Positions 33,920-42,500 of a DNA stretch of 64,000 nt are shown here, in pieces. How positions within the stretch are numbered: the first letter of the stretch is position 1; each line of letters starts with the position of its first letter. Below the pieces are notes generated by a model, which was not told the origin of the DNA, did no database searches, and was given only the letters and a program-made list of their open reading frames with translations. The stretch lies in contig JBGCFB010000115.1 in assembly GCA_045106685.1 (NCBI GenBank), forward strand, positions 4,318 to 68,317. The letters are read 5' to 3'. The translations under genes were made by a program, and so were the position numbers. Source of the DNA: JAUIGE01 sp045106685. GTDB lineage: Bacteria > Bacteroidota > Bacteroidia > J057.

Positions 33920-33958
33920 GGTCCGTAACTTTTGGTAGGGTTGCGGACCATCTTTTTT
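33920..33958 (+). terminator. Second plus-strand terminator, abutting the stop of paralogue 4
   Basis: ggtccgtaa (33920-33928) pairs with ttgcggacc (33941-33949), 12-nt loop, then atc and six T that run into the stop codon of the minus-strand gene. T-run on the plus side only. The interval 33801-33919 in front of it is AT-rich and shows no gene. Confidence 0.65.
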
Positions 33959-35381
33959 AAAGGCTATCGATTTGTACCTGTAGCCAGTCCAATTCTGGCA
34001 AAGATGGATTGTTGTCGATCATCGCCTGAAGGCTTTCTTTGGTTTCGTTTTGCTTGATATTGAAATGTATGCGATGGAGGGCACTCGCGATATTGCTAAA
34101 CAAGTTCTGAAGCTCTTTTAAGGCTGGGTTCTTCTTTCCCAGGCGATGACTGTACACCCTGAATGCGTTAAGCGTTGCCTCAAAAGCATCCAGGTCCCTT
34201 ACTTCAAAGTAGGCCTTAAGCTCAAGCCGCTTTACGCGTAGGGCCATGGTTTCATCCGCATAACTCACTGCGGCGAGATGTTTGAGGCTTTCTTGAATCT
34301 TGCCCTCCTCGAACTCAATCCGCGCCAGATTATACCGGAACGTATTCTCTTTAGTAGAAGGGATCATGTACGGCTTGCTGTCTTCCAGAAAATTCCTTGC
34401 CCAATCGGTTTTTTTGAGGGCGAGTGCCGCTGTAATGATGTTGTTGAGCAGCCCATCATAGATCGTATTACCTGCATATATCCAGCCTTGTTGTATCTCT
34501 ACAAGGGTTAGGTTGAAGTAGCCCTCCATATGTTCCTTGCGCGTGACATTAGGCTGCTTGGCTAGTCTGGCTTTTAGGAAACCAATAAGATTTCGTGCAT
34601 CAAGCTCAGGCACAATTGAAAAATTTGAAAGTAAGGTATCCTCGAGTCTTTGATAATAATCTTTATCACTCGATTGAGCCAGAATTTCGTTTGTATAAAA
34701 CCAAATTTGAACAATAGGGGGCATCGTCTCTACATGCTCTCGCAGAAATTCCATAGCAGGTTCAAGCAAGGGCATTAAGGCGCTTGATGGAGACTCCTTC
34801 TGGCGCCATCGCATCGTGGCGGAAGCCTGGAGCATCTCGGTTAGATAATAGGCATTTAATCCTTCGAAGGCCTCATTGAAGATGTTATCAGTTTTGGCAT
34901 TGTCCTTACGCTGTACCCAGAAATTATATGACAGCTTTTTATTGAGGTAGGTGTAGAAAAAAATGGCTGACGAAGGCGATTCCTGTTTCTTTAAAAACCG
35001 CTCATACTCCTTTTGGGACTTCTCAAAATGGCTATCAGCCTTGATGTGATAATAATATTCAGATCGAAGTTGGCCATGGATATAAGGAAAATGCTCAAGA
35101 CCTTCAAACTCGACAAACTGCTCCGTCAGCTTAAAGAGCTTGGATGTATAGCGATTGAGTTCATGGGTGCTGAAAGTCTTGTCGGGATACATTGATTTAA
35201 AGGCCTTTTCTTCCGAAAGTCCCTCGCCTTCAAAGTTTGGATAAAAAGAAAGGAAATACTCTCCCAACTGGGTTACCTTTTGAGATGAATTAAAGTAGGG
35301 TGAAGCGAGAAACTTAGACAATTTATCTACAGCCTCAGGGCTGATCAGTTGCAAGAGTTGTATAAGTTTTCTGTCCTTCAT
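33957..35381 (-). CDS. SP[FY][FH]N-family helical cytosolic protein, paralogue 4
   Basis: 474 residues, soluble, predicted all-helical. Family marks: RKLIQLL, SPYFN at 27-31, LNAYYLTEML, LNNIITAAL, YNLARIEF, KRLELKAYFE, RVYSHR, ending ELDWLQVQIDSL. It stands alone with its own canonical promoter (TTG, 19 nt, TACATTTG at 35407-35436) and is divergent from the secreted protein at 35613. It is about equally distant from paralogues 1-3 and 5. Function unknown; its repeated divergent pairing with a secreted four-cysteine protein is the main clue. Confidence 0.8.
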   Translation of the reverse strand: MKDRKLIQLLQLISPEAVDKLSKFLASPYFNSSQKVTQLGEYFLSFYPNFEGEGLSEEKAFKSMYPDKTFSTHELNRYTSKLFKLTEQFVEFEGLEHFPYIHGQLRSEYYYHIKADSHFEKSQKEYERFLKKQESPSSAIFFYTYLNKKLSYNFWVQRKDNAKTDNIFNEAFEGLNAYYLTEMLQASATMRWRQKESPSSALMPLLEPAMEFLREHVETMPPIVQIWFYTNEILAQSSDKDYYQRLEDTLLSNFSIVPELDARNLIGFLKARLAKQPNVTRKEHMEGYFNLTLVEIQQGWIYAGNTIYDGLLNNIITAALALKKTDWARNFLEDSKPYMIPSTKENTFRYNLARIEFEEGKIQESLKHLAAVSYADETMALRVKRLELKAYFEVRDLDAFEATLNAFRVYSHRLGKKNPALKELQNLFSNIASALHRIHFNIKQNETKESLQAMIDNNPSLPELDWLQVQIDSL

Positions 35382-35406
35382 GTAGGCCTAAATGTATTTT
35401 GAGGTT

Positions 35407-35436
35407 CAAATGTAATTGGGCTCTCTGGAAATGCAA
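35407..35436 (-). promoter_or_regulatory. Canonical Bacteroidota promoter of paralogue 4
   Basis: On the minus strand TTG (35436-35434), 19 nt, then TACATTTG (35414-35407), a full match to TTG-N19-TAnnTTTG, 25 nt before the ATG at 35381. The spacer starts ccaattacattt, which is similar to the region before paralogue 3 (ccaattacac). Confidence 0.7.
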
Positions 35437-35537
35437 GGCACATTTGTATCATGATGTTACGCAATCAGCACTGGATATTCAAAAAGGAGGAATAAATATC
35501 CCCCAATCTGCGGGATAGACTCCGGGCTTTTGGCTCC

Positions 35538-35545
35538 TACCTTTG
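35538..35545 (+). promoter_or_regulatory. -7 element before secreted protein B
   Basis: TACCTTTG fits TAnnTTTG, 67 nt before the ATG at 35613. No TTG box at the usual spacing. Confidence 0.45.
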
Positions 35546-35612
35546 ACCACAGACAGTGTCTGCTCCATCATACTACCAAAATGTTGTCTGTCACTTATCT
35601 AGAACAAACGAA

Positions 35613-36743
35613 ATGAAAAGACTAATTACATCGATCCTCTCGCTGCTCATCATTGTCCTTTTTTCTGCTCTGCAGGCCCAGCCGCCCAAAGGGACTAAGA
35701 ACACAGCTTCTGCAACACCGCAATCATCTTTTAACCAGTCTGGTCCCGCAGGCCCAAGCACAGGCGGTACCGGGGGTGGAACCACTTCGGGACCTGGTTC
35801 AGTACTCACTACCGGAACAGGCGGTTCTAAATTTCCTATCCCTGCCAATGCGGTTACTTTCCCGCATGCTAGCACAGGAGCTTTGATCTTAACGGTAGAT
35901 AGCATTAAAGGAAATATGTCATATGTGAGTTGGACTTTGCCTCCGGGATTTGTGCCAACTGACGGTACATTGACATATAGAAATTCCTATGATACAGTTT
36001 CAATCAAGCCAAGCTTAACTACTCCCATTGATTCTATTTCACGCACCTTACCCGTTGGAGCAATTGAACACTGGCACCTTGAATTCGAAGATTCTGGAAA
36101 TATTATCATAGACGATGAAGTTTCACTTGACGCAGTTTACGGCGGTGTTGTTATCATTTTTGACGATGACCTTCCTTTCAATATTGTGCCAGATGTTTGC
36201 GTGCAAAACAATCCCAATGTAGAACGCTTCTGGTTCCTTAGAGACTGTCTGGTTGCTAATGAGGACTTTATTTGTAACCTCTCAGACTACTATTTCATGC
36301 ATGATGTGTATGACCCTTCTGAAGGAGTTTCTGAACCTGAAGCATATCATCGTTTTTTAAGAAATAAGATGAACCAGGAGAACGCAAGTAATGCGCCCTA
36401 CCAGGGCAAGGCTTACGATTGTCTCGAAATGGGGGAGCCAGACTGGTACACCGACCCATTAAACGGAGGCCGTGTCGCCAATCAAGAAACCCTCACACAA
36501 GTTGAATTTGACGTGTTCCCTAACCCATTCGGAAATCGCTTCACATTACGTACTCATGATATTGACGGAGACGCCACCCTTAGTGTATACAACTTACAAG
36601 GTCAGCGCATCCATACCCAACAGGCTGATTTTATCCAAAACCAAGATATTACCATCAACGCCCAGAGCTGGAAGCCCGGCATATACCAATTGATGGTTGA
36701 ACACGCCAATGGTCGCTTTACCCAAAAGCTGATCAAGCGATAA
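35613..36743 (+). CDS. T9SS type A secreted four-cysteine protein B (paired with paralogue 4)
   Basis: 376 residues from the ATG at 35613 (signal peptide RLITSILSLLIIVLFSALQA). The mature N terminus is a low-complexity Gly/Ser/Thr/Pro linker (about residues 25-75), followed by an Ig/fibronectin-like unit (SIKGNMSYVSWTLPPGF), the strand VYGGVVIIFDDDLPFN and the four-cysteine module: VCVQNN, RDCLVANEDFICNL, YDCLEM. The type A sorting domain has VFPNPFGNRF, YNLQGQRIH and ends KLIKR. The module lines up with proteins A and C with almost the same Cys spacing. It is divergent from paralogue 4 (231 bp between starts). Surface or released; ligand unknown. Confidence 0.84.
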   Translation: MKRLITSILSLLIIVLFSALQAQPPKGTKNTASATPQSSFNQSGPAGPSTGGTGGGTTSGPGSVLTTGTGGSKFPIPANAVTFPHASTGALILTVDSIKGNMSYVSWTLPPGFVPTDGTLTYRNSYDTVSIKPSLTTPIDSISRTLPVGAIEHWHLEFEDSGNIIIDDEVSLDAVYGGVVIIFDDDLPFNIVPDVCVQNNPNVERFWFLRDCLVANEDFICNLSDYYFMHDVYDPSEGVSEPEAYHRFLRNKMNQENASNAPYQGKAYDCLEMGEPDWYTDPLNGGRVANQETLTQVEFDVFPNPFGNRFTLRTHDIDGDATLSVYNLQGQRIHTQQADFIQNQDITINAQSWKPGIYQLMVEHANGRFTQKLIKR

Positions 36744-36770
36744 TACCTTTTGCTATTACAATGTGTGAAA

Positions 36771-36802
36771 GAGGCCGACATACTGCAAAGTATGCCGGCC
36801 TC
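36771..36802. terminator. Strong hairpin after secreted protein B
   Basis: gaggccg-a-catact (36771-36784) pairs with agtatg-c-cggcctc (36789-36802) with one internal mismatch and a GCAA loop. It lacks a T-run, so it may be a transcript-stabilising hairpin instead of a full terminator. Confidence 0.6.
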
Positions 36803-36812
36803 GATCTATTCT

Positions 36813-36888
36813 AAGTCTTTGCTGTTTGATCTTTAATCTTCGCTCCTCGATTTTTTAATCAAGATTCAAGGACCGAACAGTGAGCAGC
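36813..36888. repeat. Intergenic palindrome, CTTTGCTGTTTGATCTT word family
   Basis: Starts with the 21-mer seen exactly at 7636-7656, continues ttaatcttcgctcctcgatt, and is followed by the loose complement aatcaagattcaaggaccga then gagcagcaaa. It lies between the convergent protein B and TonB/TPR genes. Confidence 0.6.
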
Positions 36889-36893
36889 AAATA

Positions 36894-38294
36894 TTACTCA
36901 TTACATAAAGTAAGCTTCATTTTCTCAGCTTCCTTCAGGTCATCTCCAAAGAGACCAAAGTTGAGAGCCTTATCAATAAGCTCACAAGCTTCATCCTTCT
37001 TGCCTTGGCTATTCATAATCTTCGCCTTGAAGAAGTAAGGTTGCGGAGCTAGCACATTGATGTTTTTTGCTTCTGCGATTAACTCCAGCGCCTTGTCTGT
37101 ATTTCCTCTTCCAAATTCAGCCATCGCCATTTGGTCCAGGGCTGCAATCTGGAGATAAATGTCATCAACACTTTCCAGCATCTCTTTGAAGTCTTCTACA
37201 GCTTTATCATAGTCCTTATACTTCATTCTGTAATAGCCGCGGTTGTATAGCAGCGCAGTACGCTGATTCTGGATATCGCACGTTAGCATACCATCGATGC
37301 AGCTTACTACGCACTGGTAGTCTTCTGACTTCAAACAGAGGTCATACTTCATGCTAAGAATCGTACACGTATTAGCCGAGTCAGAACCCATAAGGGCTTT
37401 GTCATAGTCGCGACGAGCTGCTTCGTATAGCTCTTGCTGGGCGAATGCGGAGCCACGCTCCGCGTAGGCGGTAGAAAAGGTCGCTCTGAAAGTTGAGTCT
37501 TCGCTCTTGGCATCTTCTGCGATCCCGATAGCCTTATCGAGTGCGGCTTGCGCATCTGACCATTTTTCTTGTCCGAGTAGCATCTTACCCTTTCCTAAAT
37601 ATGCATAATACAGATAAGGGTAATCCAGGTTTTTCTTCTTTTTGTTTTTGCCTGGATTCATCGAAATACTTTTGTCAAAATCGGCAGTAGCCTTATCGTA
37701 TTCTGCAAGGCTAACATACTGGAGGGCACGATTGGTATAGTCCTGATAGTTCTTCTTGTCGGCATCAATCGCAGCCGTTAAGCGTTCTATTTCTTCATTG
37801 ACAAGCTTCTTTGCTTGCTCTTCTGGGCCAAGAAGTTTGAAGGCAAATGGAATATTAACCCAATAGTGAACAGCCTTTTCGTTAATCAAGGCTGGAGAGA
37901 ACTTGAGTGCATTGAGATGTTTAGATACAGCATCTGATAGTACTTTCGAGTCTGCTTTTACAAAGCGATGATTAACATAACCTCCCTCTTTGTTTACAAG
38001 AATCCTGGCGACAACCTGCCCTTCCGAACCTGCATCAATCGCTTCCTGGGGATACCCGATTAGCGTGCGCACTTCAGGCATATTGAGCGGTTCAGGCTCT
38101 TTGCTAGCAAAAACAAACTCATCAATACTAGGATATTCACCAGTAGTATCGAAAGGCTTTTCACTCTCGTTGATGTTTGATTTTGGGATATCTATAAAGC
38201 CATCCGACATGTCTAGTGTGGATGTATCAACCTGGGCAACAGCACATTGGGATACAAGCAAAAGACCGAACAGGCAAAAGCAAAGTTTACGCAT
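36894..38294 (-). CDS. Exported TonB-C-domain protein with TPR repeats
   Basis: 466 residues. Cleavable-looking signal peptide (RKLCFCLFGLLLVSQCAVA then QVD). Residues about 75-155 form a TonB C-terminal domain: GYPQEAIDAGSEGQVVARIL, VNHRFVKADSKVLSDAVSKH, LKFSPALINEKAV. From about 180 on the chain holds several TPR units, for example YDKATADFDKSISMNPG and YDKAVEDFKEMLE. A TonB domain without an N-terminal membrane anchor should not transduce energy in the classical manner; a periplasmic scaffold is more likely. A -7 element lies at 38324-38331. It falls inside the paralogue locus but shows no resemblance to those genes. Confidence 0.82.
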   Translation of the reverse strand: MRKLCFCLFGLLLVSQCAVAQVDTSTLDMSDGFIDIPKSNINESEKPFDTTGEYPSIDEFVFASKEPEPLNMPEVRTLIGYPQEAIDAGSEGQVVARILVNKEGGYVNHRFVKADSKVLSDAVSKHLNALKFSPALINEKAVHYWVNIPFAFKLLGPEEQAKKLVNEEIERLTAAIDADKKNYQDYTNRALQYVSLAEYDKATADFDKSISMNPGKNKKKKNLDYPYLYYAYLGKGKMLLGQEKWSDAQAALDKAIGIAEDAKSEDSTFRATFSTAYAERGSAFAQQELYEAARRDYDKALMGSDSANTCTILSMKYDLCLKSEDYQCVVSCIDGMLTCDIQNQRTALLYNRGYYRMKYKDYDKAVEDFKEMLESVDDIYLQIAALDQMAMAEFGRGNTDKALELIAEAKNINVLAPQPYFFKAKIMNSQGKKDEACELIDKALNFGLFGDDLKEAEKMKLTLCNE

Positions 38295-38323
38295 TGATAT
38301 TATTTTTTAGTAAAAAAGTAGGG

Positions 38324-38331
38324 CAAAGATA
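38324..38331 (-). promoter_or_regulatory. -7 element of the TonB/TPR gene
   Basis: TATCTTTG on the minus strand, a full TAnnTTTG match, 29 nt upstream of the ATG at 38294. No TTG at 19-21 nt. Confidence 0.5.
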
Positions 38332-38379
38332 CAGTTCTGGCCCAAGGTTTGCCATTGTAGATGCAGAACGCACTACAAA

Positions 38380-38568
38380 ATGATAAATCGCATGAATAAG
38401 ATCGCCTATTTCCTCCTTACATTTCTTGCTCTTGGAGTATTCGCTATCATCTCTTTCCTGATTACCATATTTGCATGGGTAGGCCCTCGTGTAAAGCCTG
38501 TGGCTTCAGCCACCCAAAGTCGCCGCCCACTATTTGACGATGATCCTGTCGTTTTACAATTGGGCTAG
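38380..38568 (+). CDS. Small single-span membrane protein
   Basis: 62 residues (or 58 from the ATG at 38392, MNKIAYFLLTFLALGVFAII). One long hydrophobic segment, then PRVKPVASATQSRRPLFDDD and a short acidic end. I do not recognise it. The coding case is the well-formed membrane segment with a basic flank and its divergence from the promoter of the TonB/TPR gene. Its stop overlaps that of paralogue 5 in a shared CTAG (38565-38568). It may be spurious. Confidence 0.45.
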   Translation: MINRMNKIAYFLLTFLALGVFAIISFLITIFAWVGPRVKPVASATQSRRPLFDDDPVVLQLG

Positions 38569-40007
38569 GAAGCACCTTTTTCCAATTCGGATAACTTCTC
38601 TATCACCCATTCCTTTTCAAGAAGATAGGGCTCCTTATTAACCAGCTCACTAATCGAGGCGGCTACGTTTTGATCATACTGAGTCAGGCCTGCAAGTTTT
38701 CCCATTCTAGATAGAACCTTGACAAGTTGAATATTGGCCTTCTGGGTCTTTTCTGACCCAGCATCAAGACGGTATATGTAAGCTTTGTAGCTGTGTATTG
38801 CCGCGAAAAAGGAATCATAGTCCTTCAGCTCAAAAAAACACTTTAACTGTAAGCGCTTAAGCCCAAGCGCCAGATGGTTATTGAGGTATGCAATTTTTTG
38901 TGTCTCTTGAAGGCATTTGCTATAATACTCATTTCTAAATTGTAGTCGTGCGCGATTATATAACAGAATATCGTTTCTGATTTCGTCAATTAGATAGCTG
39001 CCGTATTTGTCAATAAAGTCCTTGGCCCATTGCTCCTTATCAAGCGCCAAAGAGACTGTTACAATATTATTAAAGGCTAAGTAGCTTATAATTTTATCAG
39101 CAATAATCCAGTCTTCCTGAATCTCTATTTGATACATTTCAAATCGCTCTTCAAGATATCGCTTCCGGTCATTTCCAGTCTGTAGCCGCATCGCTCTAAT
39201 GAGCAAAACAGAAAAACTTCGTGCCGAGATTGCAGGAATTACACGAAGATTTTTGAGGAGCCCCTCTTTTAAATTTTGATAAGCTCCGGAGGATCGAGGA
39301 TCACAAGTTAGCATGTAAGCGAAGTACCATAGTTGGATTAGAGGAGATGCTTCATCCAAGTGTTCACTGACCCATTGCAAGGTGGGCTTTAAAAGAGGAA
39401 GCTTTGGTTCGCTTTCCTGAATACCCTGTATGCTTCTTAGGCCTGTTGCATTTTGTAAAATTTCGATGAAGTAATATGAGTCTAAACTATTGATTACTTG
39501 ACCAAAAACATCTGGTATAACGCGTTTATTAGCTTGATGCATTAAGAAATTATGTTCTCTCTTTTTTCCAAGGTATTGAAAAAAATAGTGTGCGCTTTCT
39601 TTTGGAACCAAGGTTTCAATCGTCTTGCTATTTGTTTTTTGGCTTTTCTTAAAGGCGGCTTCGTTTTGAGTGGTGTAATAATATTCTGCAAGAAGAGAAC
39701 CCGCTAGAAATGGCTGCTTATCGAGCGATTCTACAATGATAAATTTTTCTAAAACAGTAGACAGTTTTGATAAATAGCGAGTCAATTCATGCTTATTGAA
39801 AGCAATTTTTGGAAACATTACCTGAAATGCTGCTTCCTCAGAAAATCGATTGCTACTAAACTTAGGGTAGTACTTGATCAGGTATTCACCCAACAGGGTT
39901 ACTTTTTCAGAAGGATTGTGATAAGGCGAATGGAGAAAAAGTGAGAATTGTTTGATCGTTCGTTTGTCAAACTTCTGTAGAATTGGGATGATTTTGTGAG
40001 ACCTCAT
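38565..40007 (-). CDS. SP[FY][FH]N-family helical cytosolic protein, paralogue 5
   Basis: 480 residues, soluble, predicted all-helical. It is the most divergent of the five, but all marks are there: SPYHN at residues 27-31, LDSYYFIEIL, FNNIVTVSL, YNRARLQF, KRLQLKCFFE, then KAYIYR where the others have RVxxHR, and EKEWVIEKLSELE at the end. On the minus strand TATTTTTG (40031-40038), a -7-like element, lies 23 nt before the ATG. It is divergent from secreted protein C at 40122. Function unknown. Confidence 0.8.
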   Translation of the reverse strand: MRSHKIIPILQKFDKRTIKQFSLFLHSPYHNPSEKVTLLGEYLIKYYPKFSSNRFSEEAAFQVMFPKIAFNKHELTRYLSKLSTVLEKFIIVESLDKQPFLAGSLLAEYYYTTQNEAAFKKSQKTNSKTIETLVPKESAHYFFQYLGKKREHNFLMHQANKRVIPDVFGQVINSLDSYYFIEILQNATGLRSIQGIQESEPKLPLLKPTLQWVSEHLDEASPLIQLWYFAYMLTCDPRSSGAYQNLKEGLLKNLRVIPAISARSFSVLLIRAMRLQTGNDRKRYLEERFEMYQIEIQEDWIIADKIISYLAFNNIVTVSLALDKEQWAKDFIDKYGSYLIDEIRNDILLYNRARLQFRNEYYSKCLQETQKIAYLNNHLALGLKRLQLKCFFELKDYDSFFAAIHSYKAYIYRLDAGSEKTQKANIQLVKVLSRMGKLAGLTQYDQNVAASISELVNKEPYLLEKEWVIEKLSELEKGAS

Positions 40008-40121
40008 TAAGCGTTTTCAGTGTATTTTTTCAAAAATATGTGTTAGAAAGGTCTTCTGCATAAATTTATTTTTATCATTCCAACGCGTTACTTGATCAAT
40101 TCACCCTCAAAGTTTAATGAC

Positions 40122-41063
40122 ATGATGACAAAAATTAAAAATGTATGTGCTGTATTACTTATGATGACCTTGAGTTTGTGCGCACTCGCACAGACTCCTA
40201 CTCCAGCAATTGGTCTAAAGGCTACCTTTTATAATACGTCCGTAGTTGAGCTGGAATGGGTAACCCCACCCAATGTCCAAAAGTGTGTAATTAAGTATGA
40301 GACTCAGTATGACTCGACGATTACTGTAATTCCTAATTTTGCTTTAGACTCAGGACAGTTAGTTCGAGCGAGTCCTATTGGAACCTGGGAGAAGTTTACT
40401 ATTATTTTCGAAGACGCATTTGGTAATACCTACTCTGATGAGGAGACCCTAACCACGCATTATGGTGGACTTGTGATAATAGAAGACGAGGTATTCTACC
40501 TGAAAGTCGCCAATGAGTGCGTAGCCAATGAATATTCTCAATTTTACTTTGTGCCTTATTGTTTGGTAGGTAATGTCGATGTCATATGCCAGCTTTCTAC
40601 GCAGTATCATATTGAAAATGGCTACAATTCGGATCTGCCGCCGATCAATTTGGAAGGGCCAAATGCACTAGACGAGGAGATTTATACCGAATTTATGATC
40701 GGGGCTATGGACGGCTTACTCAATAATCCAAACTCAGGCGTAGAGAATTGCTCTGTATTGGATGGTTCTGGTATCACGCGGGCTGAAGCGAAGCGTGTAA
40801 GCACAGCTCCTCAGGAATTAGACTATGTGTGCTATCCAAATCCGTTCGAGTCATCCATCAATATCCGCAGTGAAGGGCAACAGGCCCAGGATAAAGAAGA
40901 GGCTATTCGCATTTTGGATATGACAGGAAGAGTCGTCCACACTGGTGTGATAAGTGGAACTGATTCAAAATCAATTTCTACTGAGGCCTGGAGCCCTGGT
41001 ATCTATGTCGTTATGATCGGCGAAGGTACTCGTCAACAGACGATGAAAGTCGTGAAGCGCTAG
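40122..41063 (+). CDS. T9SS type A secreted four-cysteine protein C (paired with paralogue 5)
   Basis: 313 residues from ATG 40122 (or 40125); an upstream TTG frame is not needed because the signal peptide (VCAVLLMMTLSLCALA then Q) begins here. An Ig/fibronectin-like unit follows (ATFYNTSVVELEWVTPPN), then HYGGLVIIEDEVFYLKV and the four-cysteine module: ECVANE, PYCLVGNVDVICQL, ENCSVL. The type A sorting domain has CYPNPFESSI, ILDMTGRVVH and ends KVVKR. Together with proteins A and B it defines a family paired with the helical paralogues. A terminator follows at 41089. Confidence 0.84.
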   Translation: MMTKIKNVCAVLLMMTLSLCALAQTPTPAIGLKATFYNTSVVELEWVTPPNVQKCVIKYETQYDSTITVIPNFALDSGQLVRASPIGTWEKFTIIFEDAFGNTYSDEETLTTHYGGLVIIEDEVFYLKVANECVANEYSQFYFVPYCLVGNVDVICQLSTQYHIENGYNSDLPPINLEGPNALDEEIYTEFMIGAMDGLLNNPNSGVENCSVLDGSGITRAEAKRVSTAPQELDYVCYPNPFESSINIRSEGQQAQDKEEAIRILDMTGRVVHTGVISGTDSKSISTEAWSPGIYVVMIGEGTRQQTMKVVKR

Positions 41064-41088
41064 TAATCCAGCGAGTTATATCGCCCTC

Positions 41089-41124
41089 AAGCCCCAAAGT
41101 ATGGACGTACTTTGGGGCTTTTTT
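41089..41124 (+). terminator. Intrinsic terminator of secreted protein C
   Basis: aagccccaaagta (41089-41101) pairs exactly with tactttggggctt (41108-41120), 6-nt loop, then T4. It separates protein C from the next secreted gene and rules out a start for that gene at 41101. Confidence 0.88.
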
Positions 41125-41217
41125 GTGTTTTCTATTAAGGCCGTATGTCTGTTGTTTTATAATGACAGGATCAGCGGCCGCATTCCTGATTTTTTCACTA
41201 TTAATAAAAAATCACAG

Positions 41218-42234
41218 ATGTTTAGAACAATCATGTATTCAATTAGCCTGGCGTGTTTGATGTTGAGCTTTAGTTTCGCCCAAAACACGCTTAACGTTGA
41301 CTTTCAGACAAGTCAGCTTGGGGCAAACGTTTCATTTTCGAGTGGCCAGACCTTGCAGGTTCCAGTGAATGTTACTGGAGGCATTTCTGTAACACTCTGC
41401 AATATGGAAGTCACATTCCATATGGTAAACGGAGGAGGTGCTACTGTGTATAGCTATACCGCTCCAGTGCAATCTATTGTAAACGGCTTCGGGGGAGGAG
41501 TTGGTAATATAACGGTACCTTTTGTCGGTCCTGGAACTCCGGTGCCTGCGTCCGGTAACTATTGCATAAAGGTAGAAGCGGAGTATACCTCGGCATGGAA
41601 CGCTAACAATAGGGTTGCTACGCAACTGAATGGCAATGAAATTGATAAGGACTTCTTTTCTTCAGGAACGACAATTACACACGAGATTGCTTCAGCGTTT
41701 TGCGTTGATTTCTGCGGACTCGATGTGTCGATTCGGATAGGCACTCGCCGTGGCGACCATGTATTCGTTGCAGCCGATGTGTCTGGAGGATCAGGGAATT
41801 ACCTTTACACTTGGACAAGGGGAGATTCCACCGTTAATAATAGCCATGATTTTATATGGGTTCCTTGTGGGTGTTATACACTGACCTTGACGGTGACTGA
41901 CAACATAACTGGCTGTTCCATAACAAAGAGTATCGAGTTTTGCCCATGTCCTCCTGTGTTTGGATTTAGTCGTGAAGGAGTTGCTGAAGAAAGCGACCGC
42001 ATTTCGATTTATCCAAATCCTGCGGATGATGTTGTCTGGATTGGTAATGTTGAAGGCCTAAATGAACCTGCTGTTCAGGTAGTTGATCTTAGTGGCAAAG
42101 TTACACTCCGAAAGTGGCTCGTGAATGAGGTTGATAACCGCCTTGATCTAAGCCAGATTCAACCGGGTATTTACATTATTAAGATACAAAGTGGTGTAAA
42201 CCTGATCCGTCAGGAGAAGCTTATTGTGAGGTAA
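41218..42234 (+). CDS. T9SS type A secreted protein with SprB/PKD-like repeat, tandem copy 1
   Basis: 338 residues from the ATG at 41218 (signal peptide FRTIMYSISLACLMLSFSFA then Q). Two regions follow: an N-terminal beta domain (to about residue 160) ending AFCVDFCGLD, and a unit of the type VSGGSGNYLYTWTRGDS...CGCYTLTLTVTDNITGCS, which is close to the SprB-like repeat. The sorting domain has IYPNPADDVVWI, DLSGKV and ends LIVR. The adjacent gene at 42501 has the same layout and is a clear paralogue. A terminator follows at 42254. Surface protein of unknown ligand. Confidence 0.84.
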   Translation: MFRTIMYSISLACLMLSFSFAQNTLNVDFQTSQLGANVSFSSGQTLQVPVNVTGGISVTLCNMEVTFHMVNGGGATVYSYTAPVQSIVNGFGGGVGNITVPFVGPGTPVPASGNYCIKVEAEYTSAWNANNRVATQLNGNEIDKDFFSSGTTITHEIASAFCVDFCGLDVSIRIGTRRGDHVFVAADVSGGSGNYLYTWTRGDSTVNNSHDFIWVPCGCYTLTLTVTDNITGCSITKSIEFCPCPPVFGFSREGVAEESDRISIYPNPADDVVWIGNVEGLNEPAVQVVDLSGKVTLRKWLVNEVDNRLDLSQIQPGIYIIKIQSGVNLIRQEKLIVR

Positions 42235-42253
42235 AATTTTGATGTAAATAAAT

Positions 42254-42298
42254 ATAGCCGAGTTTACTGAAATAAAATTTTAGTGGCTCGGCTATTTT
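42254..42298 (+). terminator. Intrinsic terminator of tandem copy 1
   Basis: atagccgag (42254-42262) pairs with ctcggctat (42287-42295); inside it actgaaat pairs with attttagt. T4 follows. The rest of the gap to 42500 is AT-rich and shows no gene or repeat. Confidence 0.82.
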
Positions 42299-42500
42299 GG
42301 TCTCATGTAATTTGTTAATGTGTTCATTATCAGTATTTTAACATATCGTTATGGATTGTGGGTCAATGTATTTTGAGACCAAATTGTAAGTGGAGAATAC
42401 ATATAATAGATGGAAATTTGATTTAAATCGAATACGAATTATGTGAGCTAACATTACGCTTCTAGTATTATTTATTTCAAATTAAAATTCATTTAGTATT

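Noticed and set aside
41101..41217. Upstream extension of the secreted protein at 41218
   Set aside because: Base 41101 lies inside the terminator stem of the previous gene, and the signal peptide begins at 41218.
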